Assembly: GCA_002084805.1 (NCBI GenBank)
Contig: NBMC01000011.1
Coordinates: 1 to 61,864, forward strand
Direction of reading: 5' to 3'
DNA: 61,864 bases
Source of the DNA: Spirochaetaceae bacterium 4572_59
GTDB taxonomy: Bacteria > Spirochaetota > Spirochaetia > DSM-2461
Within the stretch, counting starts at the first letter, position 1. Each line of letters begins with the position of its first letter. The notes beneath the pieces were generated by a model. It did not search any database and was not told the origin of the DNA. It was given only the letters and a program-made list of their open reading frames with translations. Below are positions 28,158 through 37,720 of the stretch, in pieces. The translations under genes and the position numbers were made by a program.

Positions 28158-28230
28158 TTGACAGATTTGAAATTCAGGTACAATAATAAGATTATCATCG
28201 GAAACGTTTGCGTAAATACGCAAACGTTCC
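28158..28230 (+). promoter_or_regulatory. Promoter and paired LacI-type operators of the inositol ABC operon
   Basis: A perfect -35 TTGACA (28158-28163) precedes a possible TACAAT (28179-28184, short 15-base spacer). Downstream, GAAACGTTTGCGTA (28201-28214) and TACGCAAACGTTCC (28217-28230) form a 14-bp inverted repeat with one mismatch and a 2-base centre. Each arm contains an AAACGTT core, so two LacI-family dimers could bind side by side just downstream of the start of transcription. The likely regulator is encoded at 32852 at the end of the same operon. The rest of the 448-base gap (27844-28291) is A+T rich with no gene. Confidence 0.65.
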
Positions 28231-28291
28231 TATTAGAAAAATGACCCGGCAGGGGAATGCCGGTATTTGCCATTCGGCAGGAGGAGAATCT

Positions 28292-29230
28292 ATGAGAAAA
28301 TTTTTAGTATTGTTGATGATGATGACTCTTTTAACAGGAGCGGTATTTGCAGAAGGACAGCAGGAAGACGATGGTTTTAAAGTAGGTTACGTTTGTAATA
28401 ACTTTAACGATACCTTTCAGACTTATGTAATGGATGCAGCAGAAGCGTATTTCAATGGTATTGATGATTTTGAAATTGTGCTTCAGGACTCTGTAGAAGA
28501 TGTTATTCGTCAGCAGGATCTGGTTAATACATTGATTGCACAGAAAATTGATGCATTGATTGTTGTACCTGTAGACACAAGTGCTATGGGACCCATTGTG
28601 CGAGCAGCTGATGAAGCTGGAATTCCCCTTTGTTTTGTAAACAGAAACCCCTATGCAGATAAAACACTTCCTGAAAACGTATATTACGTTGGGTCTCAGG
28701 AAGTCATCGCTGGTCAGCAGCAGATGGAATACATGGGTGAGCTCTTGGACGGAAAAGGTGGAGTTGGTATTCTTATGGGTAAACTTGATAACGAAGGCGC
28801 TCTGAAAAGAACTGAGGGAAATGAATCCGTTATTGCAGATAAATACCCCGGAATCAAGATTCTTGCAAAAGAAACCGGTAACTGGCAGAGAGACCAGGGG
28901 ATGACCCTGACCGAAAACTGGATAACCGCATATGGTTCTGATCTGAATGGAATCCTGGCAAACAATGATGAAATGGCTCTTGGCGCTGTTGAAGCTTTGA
29001 AAGCCTCAGGAAGAGAAGATATCTTTGTAATGGGTGTTGATGCCATTCCTGATGCAAAAGGTGCTGTTGGAAACGGTACTCTGTCTGCAACTGTTTTGCA
29101 GGATGCTGTAGGACAGGGAGAAGGCGGAGCTAAAGTAATCCATAGTGTTCTTACAGGAAGTACTCCCGAAGCTATTACCTGGGTACCCTTTGTTCTTATC
29201 ACACCGGAAAATCTGGCTGATTTTCAGTAA
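28292..29230 (+). CDS. Sugar ABC periplasmic binding protein (inositol-binding, IbpA/RbsB-like)
   Basis: A 312-residue type I periplasmic binding protein with a signal peptide ending FAEGQQ. Typical segments are VGYVCNNFNDTFQTYV, QKIDALIVVPVDTSAMGPIV, AGIPLCFVNRNPY, LNGILANNDEMALGAVEAL and VMGVDAIPDAKGAV. ATG 28292 follows AGGAGGAG (28279-28286). A leader stem CCGGCA/TGCCGG (28246-28263) lies in the 5' untranslated region. It is first in an ABC operon that also encodes an IolG-like dehydrogenase and a LacI regulator, so inositol or an isomer is the likely ligand. This is inference, since the fold alone does not separate inositol from ribose. Confidence 0.88.
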   Translation: MRKFLVLLMMMTLLTGAVFAEGQQEDDGFKVGYVCNNFNDTFQTYVMDAAEAYFNGIDDFEIVLQDSVEDVIRQQDLVNTLIAQKIDALIVVPVDTSAMGPIVRAADEAGIPLCFVNRNPYADKTLPENVYYVGSQEVIAGQQQMEYMGELLDGKGGVGILMGKLDNEGALKRTEGNESVIADKYPGIKILAKETGNWQRDQGMTLTENWITAYGSDLNGILANNDEMALGAVEALKASGREDIFVMGVDAIPDAKGAVGNGTLSATVLQDAVGQGEGGAKVIHSVLTGSTPEAITWVPFVLITPENLADFQ

Positions 29231-29240
29231 TTGAAGATCC

Positions 29241-29270
29241 AAGGGAAAGAGCCTGAGGGCTCTTTCCCTT
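29241..29270 (+). terminator. Strong hairpin after the binding-protein gene (attenuator)
   Basis: A perfect 13-bp stem AAGGGAAAGAGCC (29241-29253) / GGCTCTTTCCCTT (29258-29270) with a 4-base TGAG loop and more Ts. It sits between the binding-protein and ATPase genes of one operon. It should stop most transcripts, so the binding protein is made in excess over the membrane subunits. Confidence 0.8.
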
Positions 29271-29285
29271 TTTATGGAGGGATTT

Positions 29286-30803
29286 ATGGCAGAGGAAAAA
29301 TACATCCTTGAGATGACGGATATAGTTAAAACCTTTCCGGGTGTTAAGGCTTTAAAGGGTGTACAGCTAAAAGTACAAGCAGGGGAAATCCATGCCCTGA
29401 TGGGTGAGAACGGAGCAGGAAAATCCACGCTTATGAACTGTCTGGCAGGAGTTCATGGGCAAACTGCGGGAACCATCCTTTTTGATGGAGAAGTAAGAGA
29501 AAATTATAACACAATTCAGGCACTTGAAATGGGAATCTCCATGATTCACCAGGAACTGAGTCCTGTTCTTCACAGGCCTATTATGGAAAATATCTGGTTG
29601 GGAAGAGAACCTCTGAACAGATTCGGTCTGGTTGATCATCAGAAAATGTATGACATGAGTGTCAAGGTTCTGAAAGAGATCGATCTTGATGAAGATCCCC
29701 GAACCGAGATGGTAAACCTGACCGTTGCAAAAATGCAGATGATCGAAATTGCCAAGGCGGTATCCTTTGATTCTAAACTGATCATTATGGATGAACCTAC
29801 ATCAGCCCTGGCGGATAAAGAGGTCAAACAGCTTTTTACCATTATGCGAAAGCTTAAAGAAAGTGGTAAAAGCATTATATATATTTCTCATAAACTGGAT
29901 GAGGTTTATGAAATTACCGATAGGATCTCCGTATTCCGTGATGGTACGTATATCGGAACGGAAGATACGATAAAACTGAGTGAGGACAAACTTATTCAGA
30001 TGATGGTTGGGCGGGAAGTTAATGAACTGTTTCCCAAAGTCGACTGTCCTATCGGTGACGTAAAAATGGAAGTGAAGGGTCTGACCCACAACAGGTACTT
30101 CAAGGATGTCTCTTTTACAGTAAAAAAAGGGGAGATTCTGGGTATTGCCGGTTTGATCGGTGCGGGGCGGACTGAGGTTATCGAAACGATTTTCGGTATT
30201 CGTGAAAAGGTTAGCGGAGAAATCCTGATTGATGGCAAAGTTGTTAATATTGAGTCTCCCCGGGATGCTATTGCAAATCATATGGCTCTTCTGACAGAAG
30301 ACAGACGGCAGTCAGGTATTTTTCCCATGCTGTCAGTCCGTTTGAATATGGCTATTACCAACTTTCCAAAGTTTCTGAATAAGTTCGGTTTAATCCGGGA
30401 CAGAGACGTGAAGAAAGAGTGTGATGATTATGTAAAAAAGATTCAGGTTAAGACTCCCAGCTTAAATCAGAGAGTGGAAAATCTTTCCGGTGGAAATCAG
30501 CAGAAGGTTCTGGTTTCACGCTGGTTGATGACTAATCCTGAAATACTTTTCCTTGATGAACCCACAAGAGGTATTGATGTGGGTGCTAAATCTGAAATCC
30601 ACAGCTTAATTACACAATTGGCTGGTGAAGGAAAATCTATAGTGATGGTTTCTTCCGAACTGCCGGAAGTAATGGGAATGAGTGACCGTATCATGATAAT
30701 GCATGAAGGCAGGATCACCGGAATTGTTGAGAACCGGAAAGATCTGACTCAGGAAGAATTGATGACCTATGCTACTGGAAAAGCAGGGAAGAAGGGGGCG
30801 TAA
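29286..30803 (+). CDS. Sugar ABC ATPase, duplicated type (RbsA/MglA-like)
   Basis: A 505-residue protein with two fused ATPase domains, as in ribose, galactose and inositol importers. The first domain has MGENGAGKSTLMNCLAGV, a short signature region and LIIMDEPTSAL. The second has the degenerate Walker A GLIGAGRTEVIETIFG, then LSGGNQQKVLVSRWLM and LFLDEPTRGIDVGAK. I chose ATG 29286, which follows GGAGGG (29276-29281). An in-frame ATG at 29274 overlaps that site. It energises the importer with the adjacent permease. Confidence 0.93.
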   Translation: MAEEKYILEMTDIVKTFPGVKALKGVQLKVQAGEIHALMGENGAGKSTLMNCLAGVHGQTAGTILFDGEVRENYNTIQALEMGISMIHQELSPVLHRPIMENIWLGREPLNRFGLVDHQKMYDMSVKVLKEIDLDEDPRTEMVNLTVAKMQMIEIAKAVSFDSKLIIMDEPTSALADKEVKQLFTIMRKLKESGKSIIYISHKLDEVYEITDRISVFRDGTYIGTEDTIKLSEDKLIQMMVGREVNELFPKVDCPIGDVKMEVKGLTHNRYFKDVSFTVKKGEILGIAGLIGAGRTEVIETIFGIREKVSGEILIDGKVVNIESPRDAIANHMALLTEDRRQSGIFPMLSVRLNMAITNFPKFLNKFGLIRDRDVKKECDDYVKKIQVKTPSLNQRVENLSGGNQQKVLVSRWLMTNPEILFLDEPTRGIDVGAKSEIHSLITQLAGEGKSIVMVSSELPEVMGMSDRIMIMHEGRITGIVENRKDLTQEELMTYATGKAGKKGA

Positions 30804-30806
30804 AAA

Positions 30807-31814
30807 ATGTCTGCAAATAAAAATATTCTAAAGTTTGAAAGTGCCGGATCAAAAGAGATCCTGCAAAAATATGGAATCGTCTTTGTTCTGATTTTGATGA
30901 TTATCGGGATCAGTATCCTGGAACCTGCTTTTTTGAGTAGTTACAATGTCTTTAATGTACTGACCCAATCGGCTATATTCGGAATTATGGCTTTGGGAAT
31001 GACTTTTGTTATTATTTCCAAAGGAATCGACCTTTCAGTAGGATCAGTTCTGGCCTTAGCGGGAGTTGTTCTGGCAAGTCTGGCTCAGACAGCCGATGCT
31101 ACCGGGAAATACTTTCCGAATTTGGCTGAGATGCCGGTTTTCTTTCCTATTCTGGCTGCCTTAGCTGTTGGTGCTCTCATGGGAGGTTTTACAGGACTCT
31201 TGATTGCTAAAACTCACATACCTGCCTTTATCTCTTCTCTTGGAATGATGACAGTAGCAAGAGGTTTTGCCTTGATCTATTCCGATGGTAAGCCTATTTC
31301 TACCCTGGTTCCTTCTTTGACAAGGTTGGGTGGTAAATTATTCGGTTTTCTACCCATTCCAGTGATCATTTATTTTATTATGATTGTTATCAGTGCTGTT
31401 CTGTTGAATAAAACCCGCTTCGGTAAGAGTGCCTATGCCGTTGGTGGAAACATCAAAGCTGCGGAAGTTTCAGGAGTCAATGTTAATCAAACCCTTATTG
31501 CTATCTATGCTTACTGTGGTTTGCTGGCTGGTCTGGCTGCTGTTGTATTTGCCGGACGTGTTGGTTCTGTTCACCCCGGTGCAGCGACAGGTTACGAACT
31601 GACTGCTATTGCTGCAACCACTATTGGTGGTACCAGCCATTCCGGTGGTATCGGAACTATCTGGGGTGCCTTTGTGGGAGCGCTCATACTGGCTGTACTC
31701 CGTAACGGTCTGACTCTTCTTGGTGTTGATGCTTACTGGCAGCAGGTTACAGAAGGTGTCATCATTGTTGTTGCGGTAATCATCGACATGCGAAAAAACG
31801 CCACGAAAGATTGA
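30807..31814 (+). CDS. Sugar ABC permease (RbsC-like)
   Basis: A 335-residue permease of the BPD_transp_2 type with about ten membrane helices. Conserved parts are LTQSAIFGIMALGMTFVIISKGIDLSVGS (in pieces), GLLIAKTHIPAFISSLGMM, ARGFALIYSDGKPI and ELTAIAATTIGGTSHSGGIGT. Only one permease gene is present, so it must act as a homodimer, as in RbsC. It starts 3 bases after the ATPase stop with GGGGG as the ribosome site. Confidence 0.92.
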   Translation: MSANKNILKFESAGSKEILQKYGIVFVLILMIIGISILEPAFLSSYNVFNVLTQSAIFGIMALGMTFVIISKGIDLSVGSVLALAGVVLASLAQTADATGKYFPNLAEMPVFFPILAALAVGALMGGFTGLLIAKTHIPAFISSLGMMTVARGFALIYSDGKPISTLVPSLTRLGGKLFGFLPIPVIIYFIMIVISAVLLNKTRFGKSAYAVGGNIKAAEVSGVNVNQTLIAIYAYCGLLAGLAAVVFAGRVGSVHPGAATGYELTAIAATTIGGTSHSGGIGTIWGAFVGALILAVLRNGLTLLGVDAYWQQVTEGVIIVVAVIIDMRKNATKD

Positions 31815-31838
31815 TAGTTGAGAATAAGGTAAAGAATT

Positions 31839-32852
31839 ATGAAAAAAATTAAAATAGGTTCCGTCGGCCTGGGCCGGCTGGGACTGCAGCATGCTGAAAA
31901 TATTGCCACAAGGGTTATGAATGCAGAGCTGACAGCCCTGTGTGATCTGAATGAACCCCTTTTAAACGAAACCGCCGACAGGCTTGCTGTTACCCATCGC
32001 TGTAAAAGCTTTGAAGAGCTACTTGCTATTGAAGAACTGGATGCAATATCCATTGTATCTCCTTCAGGGCTCCATACCAGTCAAATTTCCGCTGCCTTAG
32101 CCGCGGGAAAACATGTTTTTTCCGAAAAACCTCTTGGTATAACAGTCGAGGAGTGTAAGGAAGCGGAAAAAGCTGTTGAAAAGTACTCGGAAAAGGTTTT
32201 TATGCTGGGTTTTATGCGCCGTTTCGATCCTTCCTATATGTATGCTCATAAAAAAGTAATGGCTGGAGAGATCGGTACACCCATTCTTTTCCGCTCCTAC
32301 AGTCAGGATCCCGAAAAGGCTATTGATGGAGCTATCGCTTTTGCCGGGCATAGCGGTGGTCAGTTTTTGGATATGGCTGTGCATGACATCGATCTGGCCC
32401 GCTGGTTTCTCCAGTCGGAGCCGGAAAATGTCACAGCCATGGGCGGCTGTTATGCTCATCCCGAGTTTGCCGAGTATAAAGATGGCGATAATGTCTCCTG
32501 TTTGATGAAGTTCAAGAATGATGCTATGGTCTTTCTGTTTGCAGGCCGGACGGCACCTCACGGTTACAATGTAGAAACTGAAATTATTGGAACCAAGGGT
32601 ATTCTCCGCATTGCTTCTGTCCCTCAGAAGAACCTTGTCGAAATCCTTGATAACAACGGGGTACGCCGGGAATGCAGCGAAAACTTTCTGGAACGTTTTG
32701 AGAGTTCCTATGTAAATGAGATGCAGGAATTCGTGGACTGTATTGTGGAAGGCCGGAAACCGAACGTTAGCGTTTATGACGGGACCAAGGTGTCCGAAAT
32801 TGCCTACAAATGCAAAGAGTCCTTCGAGACCGCTGTCCAATTGAGGTTTTAA
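31839..32852 (+). CDS. GFO/IDH/MocA oxidoreductase (inositol dehydrogenase type)
   Basis: A 337-residue NAD(P)-dependent dehydrogenase. The dinucleotide motif is GSVGLGRLGLQHA, the family EKP motif is FSEKPLG (Lys), and the catalytic Asp/His pair is in DMAVHDIDLARW. In the transport operon, one gene before the LacI regulator, it probably oxidises an inositol isomer taken up by the importer (for example scyllo- or D-chiro-inositol) to an inosose. A second enzyme of the same family is encoded at 37721. Which of the two acts on myo-inositol cannot be read from the sequence. Confidence 0.85.
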   Translation: MKKIKIGSVGLGRLGLQHAENIATRVMNAELTALCDLNEPLLNETADRLAVTHRCKSFEELLAIEELDAISIVSPSGLHTSQISAALAAGKHVFSEKPLGITVEECKEAEKAVEKYSEKVFMLGFMRRFDPSYMYAHKKVMAGEIGTPILFRSYSQDPEKAIDGAIAFAGHSGGQFLDMAVHDIDLARWFLQSEPENVTAMGGCYAHPEFAEYKDGDNVSCLMKFKNDAMVFLFAGRTAPHGYNVETEIIGTKGILRIASVPQKNLVEILDNNGVRRECSENFLERFESSYVNEMQEFVDCIVEGRKPNVSVYDGTKVSEIAYKCKESFETAVQLRF

Positions 32853-33877
32853 TGAAAAGCACCCAGGTCACCATCAAAGATATAGCGGAAATCGCCGGAG
32901 TCAGTTTTTCTACGGTTTCCCGTTCTCTCAACGGCAGTTCTCAAGTTTCTGAGAAAACCAGGAAAAAGATCTGCCAGATTGCGGATGATCTGGGATTTGA
33001 ATTCAATGCCGGTGCGAGGAGTATGATTACAAGCCGTGCCGGTACCGTGGGAATTATTCTTCCCGAACAATACACCCAGGTAAATGTTAATGTGTATCAC
33101 GGCATGCTGATGAACAGTCTCAGAACTTATCTGGAAAAAGCGGATGTAGATCTGATTGTCAGCTATCAGGAGAATCACTACAGTAAACAGAATAATATCA
33201 GACGTCTTATTAGCAGAAAAAAGGTAGACGGTTTTATTCTTCTTGTGGAACAGCTGAGTTCAGAAACTCTGGAAATTCTGAACTCCAGGGATTTCCCCTT
33301 TGTGTGTACTCACTTTCCTCCGGAAGCGGAAGTAAAAGATCAGGATGTTATCTTTTCAGATAACTATGTGGGTGGGCAGCTGGTTGCCGAGCATCTGCTG
33401 GAGCAGGGGAAAACGTCTTTCCTGCTGCTGGCAATGGAAGAACGTCATACTGAGTTTGAACTGAGAGAACGGGGATTTACGGAGACAGTGGAAAAGGCCG
33501 GTTATAAAGTATGCAGAATTAGCAGTAATTCGACATATGATGATGCCCGACTGAAGATGAGGGAAAATATTGCAGAAGCCCGGGGGAGTGATGCTCTGTT
33601 CGCAATCAATGATCTTATGGCCCTGGGAGCTATGCGTACCTTAAAAGAGGAAGGATTCAATATGCCCGGGGATATAGCCATAGTCGGTTATGATGACATT
33701 GAATTCGGTCGCTACAGTCATCCAGCTCTGACATCAATACATCAGCCCAGGGAAGAGCTGGCTCACATTTCCTGCGACAGACTCTTTATGCAGATGGAGA
33801 AAAATAAATTGGAAGAGGGATACCTTAAAAAACGCATCAGCATTCAGCCGGTTCTGATAAAACGGGAATCCTCATAA
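32852..33877 (+). CDS. LacI-family transcriptional regulator
   Basis: A 341-residue repressor with the LacI helix-turn-helix (VTIKDIAEIAGVSFSTVSRSLNG) followed by a sugar-binding type I PBP core (VGIILPEQYTQVN, ALFAINDLMALGAMR, IAIVGYDDIEFGRYSHPALTSI in pieces). ATG 32852 shares its A with the TAA of the dehydrogenase gene (TAATG), so the two are coupled. The likely sites are the AAACGTT palindromes at 28000 and 28201-28230 before this operon. An inositol-like sugar would be the inducer. Confidence 0.92.
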   Translation: MKSTQVTIKDIAEIAGVSFSTVSRSLNGSSQVSEKTRKKICQIADDLGFEFNAGARSMITSRAGTVGIILPEQYTQVNVNVYHGMLMNSLRTYLEKADVDLIVSYQENHYSKQNNIRRLISRKKVDGFILLVEQLSSETLEILNSRDFPFVCTHFPPEAEVKDQDVIFSDNYVGGQLVAEHLLEQGKTSFLLLAMEERHTEFELRERGFTETVEKAGYKVCRISSNSTYDDARLKMRENIAEARGSDALFAINDLMALGAMRTLKEEGFNMPGDIAIVGYDDIEFGRYSHPALTSIHQPREELAHISCDRLFMQMEKNKLEEGYLKKRISIQPVLIKRESS

Positions 33878-33894
33878 TTGGAGATAGAATTTAC

Positions 33895-33933
33895 TTGACA
33901 ATTAAACAGTATGCTTTATTATCAGACAATAAG
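33895..33933 (+). promoter_or_regulatory. Promoter and GntR-type operator of iolBDEG
   Basis: A perfect -35 TTGACA (33895-33900), a 16-base spacer and TATTAT (33917-33922). TATTATCAGACAATAAG (33917-33933) overlaps the -10 and differs by one base from the operators at 22844 and 27853-27869. More AAGATAATA repeats follow to 33946. Confidence 0.7.
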
Positions 33934-33969
33934 ATAATAAGATAATGAAATATAGTAAGGAGTTTAAAA

Positions 33970-34782
33970 TTGGTAGTACGAAATGAAAATAACTTCAAAT
34001 CCGCTTATACAGCCATCACAGAAGAAAATGGAAAACATGCGGAAATGCTGTTGGACTTTGGTCTGCTTAATTTAAAAGCAGGTGAAACCTGGAACTGTGA
34101 TGAGCAGAAAGAGAGAGCCTGGCTTCTGATTAAGGGGGAAGCAGTTGTTGAATGGGAAGGAAAAAACGAAACAATTAAACGGATTTCCTGTTTTGATGAA
34201 AGTCCTTCTGTACTTCATGTCCCCCAGGGTGTTTCTGTTAGCATCAAAGCAGTGAAAGATTCAGAATTTGCCGTAGAGAAAAAGATGAATACCAAACTTT
34301 TTGATTGTAAGCTCTACCGCCCGGAAGATGTCCGTAGTGATGTATTCGGTGCGGGAGTTATGAATGATACTTCCAGAAGAACTGTCCGGACAGTTTTTGA
34401 CGGTGAGATTGCACCCTATTCCAATATGGTAATGGGAGAAGTTATCAATCATCCCGGAAAATGGTCCAGTTATCCTCCTCACGATCATCCTCAGCCCGAA
34501 ATCTACCACTACAGACACTTTCCAGAGCAGGGATTCGGAGTTTCACTGATAGATGAGGACCCCTTTTTTGTTAAGAATGGTGATACCACACTTGTTCCCC
34601 CCAATAAAACACACTCTCAGGTAGCGGGAGCAGGTTATGCCATGTATTACATCTGGATGATACCTCATCTGGAAGATGATAGATGGCTCCCTTCAACACG
34701 CTACTTCAGAGAGGATCATAAATGGCTTACAGATCCGGATGTTAAAATCTGGCCCGAGCTAAAATACGGAGAGAAAAAATAA
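33970..34782 (+). CDS. iolB: 5-deoxy-glucuronate isomerase
   Basis: A 270-residue double-cupin enzyme that converts 5-deoxy-D-glucuronate to 2-deoxy-5-keto-D-gluconate. The metal-binding cupin motif is in the second half: [20 protein letters not shown] with two His and a Glu, then [20 protein letters not shown] with the last His. The start is TTG 33970, fixed by AAGGAG (33957-33962) with a 7-base spacer. It is the first gene of the iolBDEG operon and overlaps iolD by one base. Its product would be the substrate of the proposed transaldolase-like step. Confidence 0.93.
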   Translation: MVVRNENNFKSAYTAITEENGKHAEMLLDFGLLNLKAGETWNCDEQKERAWLLIKGEAVVEWEGKNETIKRISCFDESPSVLHVPQGVSVSIKAVKDSEFAVEKKMNTKLFDCKLYRPEDVRSDVFGAGVMNDTSRRTVRTVFDGEIAPYSNMVMGEVINHPGKWSSYPPHDHPQPEIYHYRHFPEQGFGVSLIDEDPFFVKNGDTTLVPPNKTHSQVAGAGYAMYYIWMIPHLEDDRWLPSTRYFREDHKWLTDPDVKIWPELKYGEKK

Positions 34783-36716
34783 TGGGAACAATAAGAATGA
34801 CCGTTGCCCAGGCTCTGGTAAAATTTTTGAATCAGCAGTATCTGGAGTTTGACGGGGATGAACACAAATTTGTAGAAGGAATATTTACTGTTTTCGGACA
34901 CGGCAATGTTCTTGGTCTGGGACAGGCTCTGGAAGAGGATCCCGGTACTTTAAAAGTTCATCAGGGAAGAAATGAACAGGGAATGGCTGCGGCAGCAATG
35001 GGATTTGCCAAACAGAATCACCGCCGTAAAATCTTTGCAGCGACCTCCTCTGTCGGACCTGGTGCCGCCAATATGGTAACTGCCGCCGCAACAGCCACAG
35101 CCAATCGGATTCCTGTACTCTTCCTACCGGGAGACACCTATGCAACAAGACAGCCCGATCCGGTTCTTCAACAAATGGAGCAGTTTCATGACCTGACGCT
35201 GACAACCAATGATGCCTTCCGTGCCGTAAGTAAGTACTGGGACAGAATCAACCGTCCCGAACAGCTTATGACTGCCATGATCAGTGCCATGCGGACTTTG
35301 ACCGATCCTGCTAATACCGGTGCTGTTACAATCTGTCTGCCTCAGGATGTTCAGGGAGAAGCCTACGACTATCCCGATTACTTTTTCCAGAAAAGGGTTC
35401 ACCGACTGGAAAGAACAGCACCGACCGATGCCATGATTACAGAAGCTGTCGCCATGATAAAGAAGAAGAAAAAACCCCTGCTTATCTGCGGTGGAGGTGT
35501 CCGCTACTCTGAAGCCGGACAGGAGCTGTTGAAATTCGCTGAAGAGTTTAATATCCCCTATTCTGAAACTCAGGCCGGAAAGAGTGCCACCCTCTACTCC
35601 CATCCTCTGAATGTCGGCGGGATCGGAACAACCGGTTGTCTGGCTGCCAATACACTGGGACAGGAAAGCGATCTTATTATCGCTGTGGGAACCAGATATA
35701 CAGACTTTACAACAGCATCAAAGTGGCTCTATCAGAATCCTGATGTGGATTTCGTTAATATCAATATTGCAAGCTTTGATTCCTATAAAATGGATGCCGT
35801 TCGTGTAACTGCCGATGCCAAAGCAGCCCTTATAGCTCTCCGGAAAGCTCTCAAAACGGAAAATTACAAATCCTCCTATACCACTGAGATTAAAGCTGCC
35901 AAAGAGGCATGGGATAAGGAGCTGGACCACCTTTTCAATCTGAAATATACAGGTCCCGGATTTCAGCCGGAAATCAATGACAGTCTGAATGATGCCATTG
36001 AAGAGTACAGCAAGTTTCTGGGGACAAAAATGACTCAGACCAGAGTTCTGGGAATTCTGGATGAAGTTCTGGATGACAGCAGTATCTGTGTCGGTGCCGC
36101 TGGTTCTCTTCCGGGAGACCTTCAGAGAGTTTACCGGGCGAAAAGCGAACGTTCCTACCATATGGAGTACGGTTACTCCTGCATGGGCTATGAAATCAAT
36201 GCCGCTCTTGGTGTCAAAATGGCCGAGCCGGAGCGTGAAGTTTACGCTTATGTGGGGGACGGTTCTTTTATGATGCTTCATTCCGAACTGGTGTCATCCA
36301 TTCAGGAGGGAATGAAAATCAATGTCATCATTTTTGACAATGTTGAGTTTGGCTGTATCAATAACCTGCAGATGGAGAGAGGACAGGGGAGTTTCGGAAC
36401 AGAAATGCGCCGCAGAAACAGCGCTTCAGGTAAGCTTGACGGAGAACTCCTTTATGTAGATTTTGCCAGAATTGGTGAGGGATACGGCTGTAAAAGCTAT
36501 ACAGTCAAGAATGAAGAGGAACTGAAATTCGCTTTGGAAGATGCAAAGAAGCAGACAGTATCCACGGTTATCGATGTAAAAGTTCTACCTAAAACAATGA
36601 CACACGGTTACGAAGGTTTCTGGCGATGCGGACAGTCTGAAGTGGCAAAGAATGCTTCTATCGTTGAGAAGACAGAAGAGATGAAAGCTGAACTGCATAA
36701 GGCAAGACAGTACTGA
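34782..36716 (+). CDS. iolD: 3D-(3,5/4)-trihydroxycyclohexane-1,2-dione hydrolase
   Basis: A 644-residue thiamine-diphosphate enzyme that opens the ring of the diketo-inositol to 5-deoxy-glucuronate. The N-terminal domain has the catalytic-Glu region ([20 protein letters not shown] in pieces), and the C-terminal domain has the ThDP motif GDGSFMML ending NVEFGCINN. The length is normal for IolD. It starts at the TAATG junction with iolB. The full set of blocks, including [18 protein letters not shown], makes the call firm. Confidence 0.95.
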   Translation: MGTIRMTVAQALVKFLNQQYLEFDGDEHKFVEGIFTVFGHGNVLGLGQALEEDPGTLKVHQGRNEQGMAAAAMGFAKQNHRRKIFAATSSVGPGAANMVTAAATATANRIPVLFLPGDTYATRQPDPVLQQMEQFHDLTLTTNDAFRAVSKYWDRINRPEQLMTAMISAMRTLTDPANTGAVTICLPQDVQGEAYDYPDYFFQKRVHRLERTAPTDAMITEAVAMIKKKKKPLLICGGGVRYSEAGQELLKFAEEFNIPYSETQAGKSATLYSHPLNVGGIGTTGCLAANTLGQESDLIIAVGTRYTDFTTASKWLYQNPDVDFVNINIASFDSYKMDAVRVTADAKAALIALRKALKTENYKSSYTTEIKAAKEAWDKELDHLFNLKYTGPGFQPEINDSLNDAIEEYSKFLGTKMTQTRVLGILDEVLDDSSICVGAAGSLPGDLQRVYRAKSERSYHMEYGYSCMGYEINAALGVKMAEPEREVYAYVGDGSFMMLHSELVSSIQEGMKINVIIFDNVEFGCINNLQMERGQGSFGTEMRRRNSASGKLDGELLYVDFARIGEGYGCKSYTVKNEEELKFALEDAKKQTVSTVIDVKVLPKTMTHGYEGFWRCGQSEVAKNASIVEKTEEMKAELHKARQY

Positions 36717-36784
36717 TGTTGAAATAATATGATTTGAATCTCCCGGGATTACGTCGGAGAGCTTAAAAAATTGAGAGGAAAAAG

Positions 36785-37678
36785 ATGAATAAGGATTATG
36801 TAAAACTGGCCATGGCTCCCATAGGCTGGACCAATGATGATATGCCCGATCTGGGTGCTGAAAACACATTCGAACAGTGTGTTAGTGAGATGGCTCTGGC
36901 CGGTTATACCGGTTCTGAAGTGGGGAACAAATATCCAAAAGATCCATCTGTCTTGAAAAAGTATCTGGATATCCGGGATATACAGATTTGTAATCAGTGG
37001 TTCAGTTCTTTCCTGGCATCTCAGCCCTTTGAACAGGTTGAGAAGGACTTCAGGTCTCAGCTTAGCTTTCTGAAGGCTATGGGGGCGGATGTTATCGGAC
37101 CTTCCGAACAGACACGTTCCTGTCAGGGACAGCTTGAAGTTCCCATCTTTTCCGGTAAAGCCACATTCAACAGCGATGAGTTTCGAAGACTGACCGACGG
37201 TATGAACAAACTGGGGAATATTGCCAGGGAAGAGGGCATGAAACTTGCCTTTCATCACCATATGGGAACTGCTGTGCAGACCATGGAAGAGACCGAACGT
37301 TTCCTCAATGATACGGATCCCGATAAAGTCTACCTGCTCTTTGATTCCGGGCATTTCTCTTTTTCCGGTGAAGATCCCGTTAAGGCTCTAGAGAAATTCA
37401 TCAGTCGTGTCGGACATGTTCATCTGAAAGATATGAGAGATGATGTGTATGCAGAAGTTCAGAAGAAGAACTCTTCTTTTCTAGATGCGGTAAGAGATGG
37501 TGTTTTTACAGTTCCCGGTGATGGAAATGTAGATTTTCCTTCCATCTTTAAAATCCTTGAAGACAATAATTACAAGGGATGGATGGTTGTAGAAGCGGAA
37601 CAGGATCCAGCCAAGGCTAATCCTTTCGCTTATGCAAAAATGGCACGTGGTTATATTCGAAAACATACAGGAATCTGA
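36785..37678 (+). CDS. iolE: Inosose (2-keto-myo-inositol) dehydratase
   Basis: A 297-residue xylose-isomerase-like TIM barrel that dehydrates 2-keto-myo-inositol. IolE features are APIGWTNDDMPDLG at the N-terminus, AGYTGSEVGNKYP, the metal-site strands LAFHHHMGTAVQ and LLFDSGHFSFSGEDP, GHVHLKDMRD, and EAEQDP near the end. It lies 68 bases after iolD with GAGAGGA as the ribosome site. It supplies the substrate of IolD. Confidence 0.95.
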   Translation: MNKDYVKLAMAPIGWTNDDMPDLGAENTFEQCVSEMALAGYTGSEVGNKYPKDPSVLKKYLDIRDIQICNQWFSSFLASQPFEQVEKDFRSQLSFLKAMGADVIGPSEQTRSCQGQLEVPIFSGKATFNSDEFRRLTDGMNKLGNIAREEGMKLAFHHHMGTAVQTMEETERFLNDTDPDKVYLLFDSGHFSFSGEDPVKALEKFISRVGHVHLKDMRDDVYAEVQKKNSSFLDAVRDGVFTVPGDGNVDFPSIFKILEDNNYKGWMVVEAEQDPAKANPFAYAKMARGYIRKHTGI

Positions 37679-37720
37679 CCGCATCAGAACCTAGAAATAA
37701 AATAAAATGGGAGATTATTT

